DNA of 64,000 bases. It comes from Gavia stellata (lineage: Eukaryota > Chordata > Aves > Gaviiformes > Gaviidae). Every line of letters starts with the position of its first letter. Within the stretch, counting starts at the first letter, position 1. The stretch lies in NCBI RefSeq assembly GCF_030936135.1, contig NC_082637.1, positions 3,968,001 through 4,032,000 of the forward strand, written 5' to 3'. The notes beneath the pieces were generated by a model. The model made no database searches. It was not told the DNA's origin and was given only the letters and a program-made list of their open reading frames with translations. Shown here piece by piece: positions 47,501 to 58,880 of the stretch. The translations under genes were made by a program, and so were the position numbers.

Positions 47501-47701
47501 TAGAATCATAGAAAGGTTTGGGTGGGAAGGGATGTTTAAAGGTCATTCTAGTCCAACCCCCCCGCAATGAGCAGGGACATCTTCAACCTGATCAGGTTGC
47601 TCAGAGCCCCGTCCAACCTGACCTGGAACATTTCCAGGGATGGGGCATCTCCCACCTCTCTGGACAACCTGTATTGGTGTTTCACCACCCTCATCGTAAA
47701 T
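47501..47701 (-). mobile_element. CR1 3' fragment (subfamily A)
   Basis: About 201 bp of minus-strand CR1 begin with TAGAATCATAGAAAGG and extend past the common truncation point through GTATTGGTGTTTCACCACC to TCGTAAAT. A one-base insertion (GGTCATTCTAGTCC) and a GGGATG substitution mark it as mutated. Confidence 0.94.
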
Positions 47702-50700
47702 CATGGTTCTGGCTACCCTTCATCCTGCTGGTACATGGGATGAGCTGTCTCCTGGAGATCTGAGGGTACTTCCAACAGAGCCGCTTGCCAGCTTGTTTTC
47801 CAACCGGACTTCTTTTCTTTTCCACCGGGCTGGCCAAGACAGGCAGGTCTCTGCTGTGATGCCCTGGTCTGCTCTCCCATCTGCTGTCTGCAGCGTGTCA
47901 TCGTATATCCACGTCGGGAAGCGAGGCGGGTGCCTATGCGTTTGATCTGAGCGAAAGCACTGAGTGAGTGTGATTGGGGTTGTAAAGTTTACGAGATTCT
48001 GCATTTTATGGTAAATTTTAAATTGACTTTGCAATCAGGGGACATTAGAGTTTGTAAAGGAAAGTCAGTGTGATGTGTTGCAGAACACAAGGTGGTAATT
48101 TCTCCTCTTATATTGATGCTATCAACAGTAAAGAATGAAGCAGCTGCTTCTCAGAGGATTGGTTTTTTAATGCATTCGATTTCTGTCATTTATAAACTAT
48201 TATTTATTATGTGGGGGTTTTCCCCCTTTACTGGCTTTCCCTCTCCCTCCATTACTAGAATAATGCAGTGCCATCTTATCTACCACTTTTCATCTGTAGA
48301 TTTCAAAGCCCATTCCAACCACAGCCGACATTATTGTTTCCATTTTTGCACAGGAAGGGGAAAACGGAGGGCTGGAGATAGGAGAGGATGTCAGCCCAAA
48401 GACGCAGCCAAGCCACCGCTCCTCCCGAGCACGATCCACGCACTCATTTCTCCTCGGGTTGGGAGGGATGAGCTGTCTCATGGCGTTTTTGGCTGGAAGG
48501 CACCGTCCCTGGCAAGCCCTGGTCCAGCAAGGAGAGCCCTGTGCCATCAATCTGCCTGTGTGTTGCAGTGGCATCTACTGTGGGTACTGCCACCATCTAC
48601 CCACACTGGCACCATCAGGATCCTACGAGCCAAAGCCCCTTTTATCGACACACGAAAATGAGTTGCCATGAAAAACGGCAATAATCATCCCGAACACTCT
48701 GCTAGGCAATGAAACATCCCCATGTGGCAGTGCGTGATAGATGTGCCTTTTCAAAATACGTTTGCCAGGTGGGATTTTCCGCAGGGACGTGACTTGGTTC
48801 CCTTGACGCCAGTGGTGGTCTTCAGGACACTGCCCTATTCGAGGCAACACAGACCTTCAGCGAGGGTCAGGCTCTGAAGTTGCTCTGTTAGTTGACAGAA
48901 AGGGGGTTTTCAGCTGAGCGGAATATTTTCTGGCGAGGTGGGATTCATCTGTCCGCATTTACATACCTGGATGGTAGCCACCTCTTCCCTAGTTGCCTGG
49001 GCTGCCTTCACCGTTGATGGAGAGCAGTAAACAGAACTTCAGTGGTGCGGTTTCTCTTCTCCTAAGGGAGATGCCTAGCTGAGATCAGCTGGATCTTGCT
49101 GTAGCTTCTCTCCTTTGCCAATGAAGGGAGTCTAGCTAACTAGCCCAGATAGGGACATTTTTCTGCAGATACATCAGGGGTCTATGACCCAGAGTGTCTC
49201 CTTCCCACCACGCAGTATCTTGACATAAAACTGAATGGCTGGAAGGAGAATTATCCCCAAAAGGCAGTGTGGTGTGGGTTTTGCGCACCCAATGTCGTGT
49301 GCTCTGGTGTTCCACCACGGCCGGGCTCTGTGGTTGCATTGCAGGTCCTGACGCACCATGGTCAGGTGTCTTCTCACCTACCTCCATGCACCTCCAGAAG
49401 GGATGGGGCTACCCCAGTCTGTCCGCCTGACCGGTGAGCATTGCTAAAGGAAGCTGTAGCTTTATTTTTGCAGATGGCGAAGGGGCCAGTCTGTCATTTC
49501 ATCACTATCAGGACACCTCAGATGCTCAGGCTGGGATGGAAAGGCAGTTTTCTCCTTATCTTCACTGAAGCCAGGGTTCACCCCCTTTTCTCTCTGACAA
49601 CATGGCAGTGTTTGCCTGCAGCTCCATATTTTGCTTGCAATTATTAAGCCTGCTAGAAAATGGTTCTGGCACCTTCCTGATTCACTAATGTGTCTGGTGA
49701 GGTCAAAGGCTCTTGAGAGCATATCAAAGAAATGGGCACAGTCCTCTGGGAGGAGCCTGGGGTCACCCAGGCCTGAGGAGAGGTGCGAGATGAGCTCTTC
49801 CCCAGGCTTAGGTTCGTTCGTTAAAGCTGCATCACAGCAAAGGTGTTTTATGATGTTTGGTTTTCAGATATGCCAAGAAGATGAAAAAAACTGATTGCAA
49901 AAGTCCTGGGCATTTAAAAGTAATATTTGATGGGGATTTATTGAAGATGCTGTAATACAGCCTTCAGCAGCATCTGCTTTCCAGATTAATGGAGGGCTTG
50001 CAAACGGCACTTTGGAAGCAACCTCCAAGATTATTTGAAAACTGGAGAGCAAATTCCATTTGGTGAATGATTCATGACATGGGTTTGCGTATCAGTTGTT
50101 CTTTCTTTCTTTGTCGAATTTATTCTCTTCAGTGATGTTATGCAGGAGGCACACAAACACTGTCACCATCCTGGATGTGTTTATGTGCCAGGGCTGTGCC
50201 ACTCATCACAGCAGGGGCCTGAGAGTGCAGAGCTGGAGGGCATCCTCTTCTAATGCAAATGGATTTTATTTTGGAGCTGTTGAAACTTGGACCAGGACCC
50301 AGAGGTGGGATGCAGTGGAAAATAAAAATAAGAACTAATCTTCTGTTATAGCCGATGGATACTTGGTCAGCGCAGTCAGTGGAGTTTGGAGGGTGTTTCA
50401 ACACCCCGAAGTAGACACTGATGTTTGAGTAACTGAATAGCTCTTGCAGACACCCCAGATTGTGCTGACTGCATCCCCGTGGACTGCAATAAGAGCTGGG
50501 AAAGCCAGCACGCATGGAGATCATGATTCAGCTGCTAGACATAAGTGTCTAGTTTTACCCTAAAACATATTATTTAGTCTCCAGCTGTCAATCAAGAGGG
50601 ATGCAGGTCCAGGGACATATCTGGCAAAGCCAAGTACAGGTCTTGGATAGCTTGGGGAGTCCAATGTGGCAATGGGAACCTGCATTTAGGCAACTAAATC

Positions 50701-50831
50701 CGGGATTTACATGTGGGCACCCCAACTGAAATGCCTTAATCTGGAGCAGAATCCTAGCTGGCATGCCAGGGACTGGTGCAGATTTGTCAGGCTGGTCCTG
50801 GCTGTCAGATCAAACATTTTTTGGTGTTTGG
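47702..50831. other. non-coding, with ancient repeat debris
   Basis: No exon is supported. The 189-codon frame at 48092-48661 spans an old repeat and has no domain. Ancient repeat is recognisable at 48265-48366. An octamer ATGCAAAT occurs at 50253-50260. The piece at 50670-50735 (TTAGGCAACTAAATCCGGG) resembles another old amniote repeat but is too short to name. Confidence 0.45.
48265..48366 (+). repeat. ancient amniote repeat fragment
   Basis: CACTTTTCATCTGTAGATTTCAAAGCCC is followed by TTATTGTTTCCATTTTTGCACAGG and AAGGGGAAAACGG. It is the same repeat as at 40717, but here the head and the CCCATTTTACAGATGGGGAAACTG-like block lie in correct spacing. Family name not assigned. Confidence 0.65.
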
Positions 50832-51005
50832 TCAAGTGTTGGAACAGGCTGCCCAGAAAGGTGGTGGAGTCACCATCACTGGAGGTGTTCAAGGAACGTG
50901 TGGATGTGGCATTGTGGGACATGGTTTAGTGGGCATGGTGGGGTTGGGTTGACGGTTGGACTTGATAATCTTACACGTCTTTTCCAACCTTAGTGATTCT
51001 GTGAT
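50832..51005 (+). mobile_element. CR1 3' fragment (subfamily B), 5'-truncated
   Basis: About 174 bp of sense CR1 tail start at TCAAGTGTTGGAACAGG. It includes the ORF2 end ([20 protein letters not shown], to DMV) and the tail GGTTGGACTTGATAATCTTAC. The DNA just before it (from about 50786) may be a more decayed part of the same copy. Confidence 0.94.
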
Positions 51006-54000
51006 CAGGGCTACACAGTGCTTTAGGTGAGCTAAATGCTGATTGCTGGCCGGTGAGGGCTAGAGCATGGATGGACTCTTTGGAGGATGGTCATTGGGAG
51101 TACGTGAGTGCTTGTTCTGTTGGGGGTAGGGCTGTCCCCAGTGTAGACACCCTGGAGGAGGGCTGTTTCTTCACGTGGGGTTGACCTCAAGAGCAGGACA
51201 AGCATGCCCCATCACCAGGCTGCTTGGGAACCGTCCTTCCCAGCTCTGCAGCTCACCCCAGCCGGGGGATGGAGCAGTCGGTGTGCTAAAGAGAGGCAGA
51301 AGCTCCTGTTCTAGAGACACGTGGTGAAGAGGAACAGACCTGCAAGTGAGCTGATGTGGCATGTTAGTGATGTATTCAGGGAGGGTAATTAGAAACCTTA
51401 ACGTCATATCCAGGAGGGTGTGTTCGATTCATCTAGAAACCACCCCAAGAAGCTAAAAGGGACCTTGTGGCTGAGGCGAAAGCCACAGGCAAGCCTGTTT
51501 GCTTTATAGCTTTTCATCCCGCCTGTGTTTAGGGAATGGGAGAATGAAGCCTGAGCTGCTCTCAGCAATGCCCATCCTATTTTGGAAAATGCTACAAGGG
51601 CACTAGGCTGTCCTCCCCAGCTCCCCGTTTGCTGGCTCAGAGGGTGGACCACGAGCGTGGTTGTTGACAGGCACTGTTCTTCAGGCCCCTTTTTGTGGCA
51701 ATGGGTTAATGAAACTGTAATTCAGGTGCAGCCTTTGCTTAACCCAGAAACTCCCATTTATAGCCTCATCCCAGGAGGATTCTCCTGAGCCTCAAACAGT
51801 GATTTTTTTAGGTGTTGCGTTGCGAGCCGTTGTGTCCCTGAGTTCCCCTTGCCATGGGGAGAAGCTGCAATGCAGGATTCTGCCTGTAGAGAGAAGGAGA
51901 CAATTTTAAGTAGAAGTTAAAGCTGAAGCCCAGCGTCACTCAATGGAAATGCAGTGCCAGCCCTTGCCCTGATGCCGGGAGGAGGTTGTGCATCAACCTT
52001 AGCAGAGCTGATGAGCTCCGGCATGAAGCCAGGGCGTTGCAGGATTTTTGCAGCCTTCCTTGGGAATTTTGCCCAAAACAAAGACGATGGCGCTCACCCA
52101 CGTGAGCATGTTGACAGTGGCCTGCGTTAAGCTCTTTGCCCCCTTGCTGATCACTTCTGGCTGTTGAGTAGCAAACGAGCCATTAGTCCTCGGTGGTGGC
52201 GGTTACTCATCAGCTAATGATCTGAACTGGGGCCGGGGCTAAGTAAGGAGGTCACACTTAAGTGCACAAGGTCAGAGCGGCTGGATGCTCTCAAAAGCAG
52301 ATGGACTCATTAGCTGCAGAGAAGTGCCCTTCTTGGGGCTGATCATGGCCCCGGAGCTTGGCCAGCCTTCATGGCTACAGTCACCAGGCTGGTCTGCAGC
52401 CACCGTGTGCTCTACCGGTCACCTGTGCTCCATGCATTGCTTACTGCCTAAATGTCCTCGTGCTGATGGTCATAGAAGCATGAAAAGAAAAAAAATAGGC
52501 CATCACAAAGGTTACCCTTTGTGGTTTTTCTCTGTTCCTGGAGTGTGCACGCACAGCGATTATCTTACCAGTTTAATAAAATGGATAGGGTGGTCAGAGC
52601 CCCATGGTTCCTCGGTCCCGGGACACTCATCCAGGAGTCAACGTGACTTGACAAATGTTGTTGGCACTTTTCCATGAGAGAGAATCCCATAAAGGCTGAC
52701 ACAAGATTGGTGCCTCCATCTAAAAGGAGGGAGAGGGCTCCCAGTTGCTTGCCTGTGTCACGGGTAGTGGGAGATAGTGCTGGTGGTCCCTGCCCCAGTA
52801 AACCCGTGCCAAGGGCTGCCTGGAGAAGGAAAGGAGGAGATGCTGGGGTGATTGATTCAGTCAGGATCTGCTCAGGGACCCCAGAACGAGTAGGCAGCAT
52901 CTCCAGCTGACCCGTGATAACAAGTGTCTCCTTGCCTTGGTTTCAACCTTCTTGCGTAAAATTTAATGAATGGGAATGCACTGCGTTGGCTTTGCCCATG
53001 TCAAGCGTGGCAAATTCGGAGATTGCGTGCAATAAACGGCCGTTTCCTCACTTTGAGTGACTCCCAGTTGACTGCATGCTACTAAGCCTTGGCAGAGAGA
53101 TCCCTTTTCCCTTGCAGCTTCCACTAGTTGGTGGGAACCCTTTTATCCCAGCCAAAACTCAGGTAGAAGCCCAGGTTTAAGGACAGGTGTGAGCTGGTGG
53201 TGCCTTTTTAGGGAAAATACCCCAGATTGTGAGCACCTCATTTCCTTTGCTTGCAGATACCGCTTGTCCTGCTGAACCACAGGAGCAATTTCCAGCTATG
53301 CACTCCCTTAGCATATGTGCCCACCTGCCGTGGTCTTGTAACAGCCATGGTGGTCTTCCTCTCTGTCCTTACCCAGGAGGAGACCTGGGCCACCACTCCC
53401 AGCTGTACTAGGGGGGCTCTGGACCCCGTTAATATGATGGCTGCCCACTGGTGGGAGTCTCACTGGTGGGAGGTTGTGCTAAAGTGGAGTCAGGACCCAC
53501 AAAGCATGCCCATGCTGATCTCCTTCATCGGCCCTCTGAGCCCTGCCCACCTTCAGCCCAGCTGTTGGCCACCTCGTCCCCCACCAGCCACCCGTAAGCT
53601 GCATTAGCGGCCATCAGTGTGTTTCATTATCTCCTCCAGCATGTGCTGGTGACAGTCCTACTCAACACCTCCTGCGTGGAGATGTCGGCTCTCTACTCAG
53701 AAATGCCAGCCTGCTGTCTCCATCATTTGCAAGTGCAAAGTGATGGCCAGGAGCTGCTGTAGAGCTTCGTTTTTCCAAAGTTTTTCCCAAGCTAAGAGGG
53801 GTGGTGGACTGGTACGGGCAGAGCTGGGGGGATGCTGGTCGTACGCCTTCCCCCTCTGCACTCTGTCACCTGCGGGACGTGGGTTTGTTGCGGGTACCAC
53901 TGCAGGTTCCACCAAGCTACCACCGACAACCGAGCTACGTGTGTAGGAAGACAAGGGAAATCGATGATCCCAAAGGGACCAAGATGTAACGTTTAGCTGG

Positions 54001-54360
54001 GGGGTGGAATGGAGGAAGCAGCCAACGCTGCTTTGACGGGATCCGTTTCTGGACTGTTCATCTCCCAGCTGTCGCAGGAGGAGATGCGATACAGCGGGAG
54101 CATGGGTTGGGTTTGCACCTCCATGGCACGGTGTTGCTAGGTGATTTTGTGATACAGGCAAGAGGGAAAGGTGAAGAGCAGAGAAACGGCTCAACTGACC
54201 ATGGAAGTACGGGTGGTAGGAGAGCAGGAGCAGGCCTGGTTTGGTGGATTCTCATCATCCCAGCAGAAGGTTTCTCCAGAGCTGGCCCTTCTTAACCAGA
54301 AGCTCAGTTCTGGATCTGATGAAGGTTTTTGGTCTTTTTTTTCTCTCCTTTGTTCCTTAG
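51006..54360. other. non-coding upstream of a candidate exon
   Basis: No CR1 or other repeat is clear. Frames to 165 codons have no domain. The 53251-53607 plus frame is proline-rich at its end and starts inside a pyrimidine tract; its status is unsupported. This stretch would be intron if the candidate exon at 54361 is real. Confidence 0.45.
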
Positions 54361-54421
54361 GAAATGGTCAGAGGAGCAAAGAGAGCGTTGACGGAGATTT
54401 GAAACAAAAAGAAGGGTACCG
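54361..54421 (+). CDS. candidate internal exon, gene unknown
   Basis: A 61-bp segment is bounded by a strong acceptor (long pyrimidine run GGTCTTTTTTTTCTCTCC.. then CCTTAG) and a perfect donor GTGAGT at 54422-54427. Only one frame is open. It starts with two bases of a split codon, gives NGQRSKESVDGDLKQKEGY and ends with CG of a split Arg codon, so the flanking introns would be phase 1 and phase 2. The residues are hydrophilic and rich in K, E, S, D and Q, with no domain, signal or membrane segment. No neighbouring exon was found in the window, which implies large introns. I do not recognise the protein. The alternative is a pseudo-exon that occurs by chance. The evidence is splice-site quality plus one open frame. 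Confidence 0.4.
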
Positions 54422-55270
54422 GTGAGTACGCATTTGGGTGTGTTGAGGTGGTGGCTTTGTGGGGAGAGCTGGTGGGTCTTCGCAAGCAGGACGCGAGTTG
54501 AGGAGTACAAAGTGGCTGTCTTGATGTCTTTCTGGGGTCTTGGGGGTCTGATCCTGCCCTTCAGTTACTGGGGACTCCTGTGGGAGAGGAGGTAATTTGT
54601 CATATTGATGGATCAGCACAAATCAGCTTTACTGCCACCATGATTCTGTGCTATCATCAACGACCGAACCGCTAATTGCTCCTTCTGTAAATCCGTAGAA
54701 GATGCTCTCGTAAATATGTGTGTTCTCCGTGCTGCAGTGCTGGAAAGAGCAGGCGGCAGATATGCTAGCAGCTGCACGGGAGTGCACTGAGCAACAATAT
54801 TTGTTAATGCTTGGAGTGCTTTTGGCTGTTGTTGTGCTTGGCCCCGTTGCAGACCCAGTCACGGGGCTGCGATCTGGGTGACATTTCAAGGTCCCCTCCA
54901 GACCTGTTTTCTGCAGCTGTCACGCAGGAGGCTGTGGCTTGGGTGTTTGCCTAGAGGTCTTGAATAGGAAGAAAGGAGCGTCCTTTTTTTATCGTCTAAG
55001 CTGGTTTGGATATGCCAGAGCCAGATCCTGAGTTGATGTTGCTGAACTGAGTTATCTTGCGTTGCACCAGGTGGGAGGCCGGTCTTTTTACACCATCTTC
55101 TCATGAATAACTGCCTGGTTTGCACTGGCCAAACCCTTAGTAGAGCTGTGCTGTGAGTCCCTATGGGTCCCCATCCATCAGGGACTGAATCCCCCCCCCG
55201 TCTCCCCTGGGTCCCATGCTGCACATGTGTTATGGATGCTGAGGAGCACCTCAGCTGCGTGCTGGGTTGT
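54422..55270. other. non-coding downstream of the candidate exon
   Basis: No second exon or repeat is apparent. Frames in both directions are short. If the exon is real this is the start of its downstream intron. Confidence 0.45.
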
Positions 55271-55490
55271 CACAGAATCATAGAATGACAGAACAGTTTG
55301 GGTAGGAAGGGACCTTTAAAGGCCATCTAGTCCAACCCCCCTGCAATGAGCAGGGACATCTTCAACCACATCAGGTTGCTCAGAGCCCCGTCCAACCTGA
55401 CCTGGAATGTTTCCAGGGATGGGGCATCTCCCACCTCTCTGGGCAACCTGTGCCAGCGTCTCACCACCCTCGTCGTAAAATATTTCTTCT
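55271..55490 (-). mobile_element. CR1 3' fragment (subfamily A)
   Basis: About 220 bp of minus-strand CR1. The 3' end has an inserted piece in the terminal repeat (CAGAATCATAGAATGACAGAACAG). The body runs through GTGCCAGCGTCTCACCACC to TCGTAAAATATTTCTTCTG, about 50 bp past the common truncation point. It is well preserved. Confidence 0.95.
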
Positions 55491-57479
55491 GCGGTCTGTG
55501 CTGTAGCCTGGACTACATGGACGTGCAGGAGCAGTAGTGGTGGTGGGTGGATCGTGGGGAGATGTGGATTTTAAGACTCACCTCAGCTCCTTATAGTATA
55601 GGTATGAGCTTAGATGAAGGGAGAAAGTGACCCAGGCAGAGATGAGAAGGGGCTTCAGGAAGGACTCTTCTTCAGACATTTAATAACGTAGAGGCCCTTT
55701 ATAGTGAGTGAGGGCGTTTTTAGCCCGTGTTAGATCTGATCTAGTTTGAGCATCCACCCTAGGATGAGCTAGAAGTCTGTCCCTCTCCTCTGGCTCCAAG
55801 AGGAGCCCAGATGAGGGGACGGTGTGTCTCCAGGGTCACTCACCTCCCAGTAAGGCCAGCAGGGAGGGTGCTGAGACCCAGCTTCCCCCCCCGCACCCCT
55901 CCGAGCAGAAGCGCCTGAGAAGCGATGCTTTGTTCCCAGGGATCATCGCTGACTCCAAAACAGGCGCTAATCAGGGCCCGGAGCAGAGACCAAACTCCTC
56001 TCTGGCTCCCACACCTCCCAGTCCCTCCCTGCTGCCTCTCTGCAATCAGCTAGAAAATAAACCCAGCCTATCTTCCCCGGAGCAGCAACCCCCTCGCCTG
56101 TAAACAAGGCAGCCTGGAAGGCCACCGGCCGCAGAGCTGGGTGCCAGCCCGGAGGTGTTGGACCATGCCCCGCCCCAGGGAGCCCTGGCACCCATCTGTT
56201 CCCAAAATCCAGCTGCGTTTCCCCTCCGAGCACCCCGGCCCCTGCACGCCTGGCAGAGAAGGCGATAACCGTGGGGGCCGGCGGGTGTCTGAAGCACCGG
56301 GTATTTTGTAATGCTGCCTTTCCTGATTTACACCAGCGGAGGTTTGGTCCCTTGAGCTCCTACAATCCTGGAGTGCTTCAGCTTATTAAACATTTGTTTG
56401 CACTGTCCTTAGCATTAAATAATTGGCTCCTCAGCATATTTGAGTTGGAGGGTATCTAATAATCCTGTGAACTATCCATCAGGCTCCATTATCATCTCTG
56501 CACTCCTGCGCCAGCTGCCTCGTGTTGACTCTGCCTGGGGTTTACAAATAGATTTAGTTTCTCCTGCAGTTTTGCTTCTTTTTTCTTTCTCTCTCTCTCA
56601 AAGGAGCCGTTTCGGGCTCCTTGTAATTTGTGCAGACGCTCCCATCGGCTGCAACAGCATCCTTCTGTTGGCTCGTGAGCGATGGGTCCCCTCCGTGTCC
56701 TGGCTCCGCTTCTGCCAGAGTCCCCAAGCAAAAACTCTCATTTGCCACAAAGGAATAGAATCGTTATCTCGATGGAAAGAATTTCCTTTTCCAACCTACA
56801 AACTGATAAACCATCACATTGTTGGGAGATTCCTTATCGGTTCGTGGAATTTGTAGGACACAAAATAATGACCTGTCAACTCTGCTCCGGCAGACCAGCA
56901 CTGCACCACTCACACGCAGGGCAAAAACCCCGGCTGTCTCGATGGTATTTTAATAAGGATACTTAAGGCGGCTCCTAAAAAGCCTCCTAACCAGGTGAGT
57001 GATGCCTGAGCTGAGACTTTCTCATATTATTTTTGGTACCTGGTGCTGCCACCTCCGTACCAGCGATGGGAGAGATGCTCAGCGCCTCTGGAAATCAGGC
57101 TCGTGCTCACCTCCCCGGCTCTGCAGCATCCTGGAGGAGGCGGGTGGGATGGGGGATCGCATCCCTATGGATCGGATTTGCTTTTAGAGCAAATCCTGCT
57201 GGAATCACACACACCAGAGCCGGAGGTTGCAGTCGCATGTGTCCCCATCTTTACAGGCTCCGGAGCTGCTGCTGGATGTTTTGCCAATGTCAGGAGAGAC
57301 ATATCTAGGTTTTGCTCATGCAAAATCAGTTTCTTCCTTTTTATACAGGCTAAAATATAGTCTTCCCCATGAAACGTTGCGGTTATCAAGACTCTGACGT
57401 ATGTCTTCGGCTGACAGGCTGGGATTGCAGGCATACCAGGGCATAGCACTGGGGCAGGCAAAGGGAGTCATAAAAAAAG
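55491..57479. other. non-coding, GC-rich then AT-rich
   Basis: The part 55800-56270 is GC-rich with proline- and glycine-rich open frames on both strands and no domain. The part 56320-56620 is AT-rich, repeat-free and motif-dense. A donor-like CAG/GTGAGT at 56994 has no acceptable upstream acceptor and its frames are closed. No exon is supported. Confidence 0.45.
56320..56620. promoter_or_regulatory. candidate conserved non-coding element
   Basis: Repeat-free sequence carries TTATTAAACATTTG, CATTAAATAATTGG and ATCTAATAATCC. The density of homeodomain-type cores fits an enhancer, but function is inferred only. Confidence 0.28.
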
Positions 57480-58880
57480 GACCCGTCTCTCACAAACATC
57501 TCCCCGTATAGTCTGAACGCTCCTTTTTGGACTTGTCCTAGAGATGTCCTTTGCTCCTAGGTTATAAGACACGCAAGGCAAATTCAAGCAGCTTCAACCC
57601 ATTTAGGGTTCAGCCCTTACATTGAATTTTACCCCTGCATTTCAAGATCGCCCTTTAAAAAATTGTTCCTAGTTCTAACCTGTCAAGAGGAGATTGATAA
57701 GAGGAGATTAATATCCTAAAATAGCAGCCTGGTAGTTTTGTAGAAACATGTCAGTGCAATTGTCTAAAGGACAAAACCATTTCATTTTGTACCGAAATGT
57801 GTTTGCTTTTGCAAGGATAAGTTTCACTTTACATCTTTGTCCTGGATCCTGTGTATTATTGGGCGGGGACCATCTCTAAATTAGCCAGCTTGCAGTGTAA
57901 ACAGAAAAAAAAAAAAGAAGGGTGAATTATTATGGAACAAGAGCTGTTAATTCTGATTAACATGTGGAGGAGACCGATGCTGGATGGTGTAAAGTGACCC
58001 ACCAAAGTCCACATACCTTCAGCGAAGGCAGAGACCTTTGCAGTGTCTTAAAGGCTACAAATTTTGCTTCTCCGGAAGATGTGACAGCGCTCCCATGTAA
58101 CCGTAAGACAAAAACCTCACTGACTTCTGTGCCTGTGCCCTAATGTCATTACTTTCCCTCTTTTGTAGATCCGCATAATGACATTCATGGTCACACACAC
58201 ACATTAAAAAAATACTTTATATAAAGAAAACGAATCTGGCTTCGACTGGCTCTCGCCTCCTGCTGCGGTTACCTCCAGACCCCGGCTCGCCCAGGGTGAA
58301 ATGAAAAGGGGAGTTAATGTAGCGGGGTCGTTTCTGACTGCTGAATTGGTCAGCCATCTACGGAGCCAATTTCTTGCAGCTTTTCAGTGGCGTGGCAGAC
58401 CCCTGGGTAATATTTGCCTGAATAGAGCCATAAGTGTTTAAGCTGTATTGCTAGGAATGGCTGTTTTATCCTATGCATCTGAGATTTCAACCCATCAGAC
58501 ATGAAGCAGGTCAAGACTCTCATGCCATTGTGTGCATTATAGCGAACAGAACAGAATATGCTTGATAAAAGAAAAAACTTAAAAGAAATGCTTCTTTAGA
58601 CCCGCAACTTTCAAGTCCCACAATGCTTCAAAGACCCCTCGTACAGACTTTGAAAGGGGCGAAAGGCATTACCTAATATTTGGAGGAAATGAATAATAAA
58701 GCATCCCAAGTGCCGGGAAACTAATTTAGGAGTGCACGTTGCACTGCATTGCCTCTGCTGGATTCGCTCCCCAGAAGAGTTGCTAACAAAAGAGTTTTTT
58801 AAAAAAAAAATTACATTTGGAGACCAACTTTTCTGCCTTGAAATGCCCCCTTTTTTGTAATGTTTCCTGTTAAGAGTTAC
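57480..58880. promoter_or_regulatory. long AT-rich, ORF-poor candidate regulatory block
   Basis: This 1.4-kb stretch has no open frame of 60 codons on either strand, no CR1 and no simple repeat beyond short A runs. Motif-like strings include GAATTATTATGG, GTTAATTCTGATTAAC, CATAATGACATTCATGG and TAATATTTGCC. It is the longest quiet block in the window. Its texture fits several adjacent conserved non-coding elements. Confidence 0.35.

Noticed and set aside
56830..57000. Possible exon ending at the donor CAG/GTGAGT (56994) with KAAPKKPPNQ-like residues
   Set aside because: No acceptor with a proper pyrimidine tract is present upstream in that frame, and the frame is closed by TAA and TGA shortly before.
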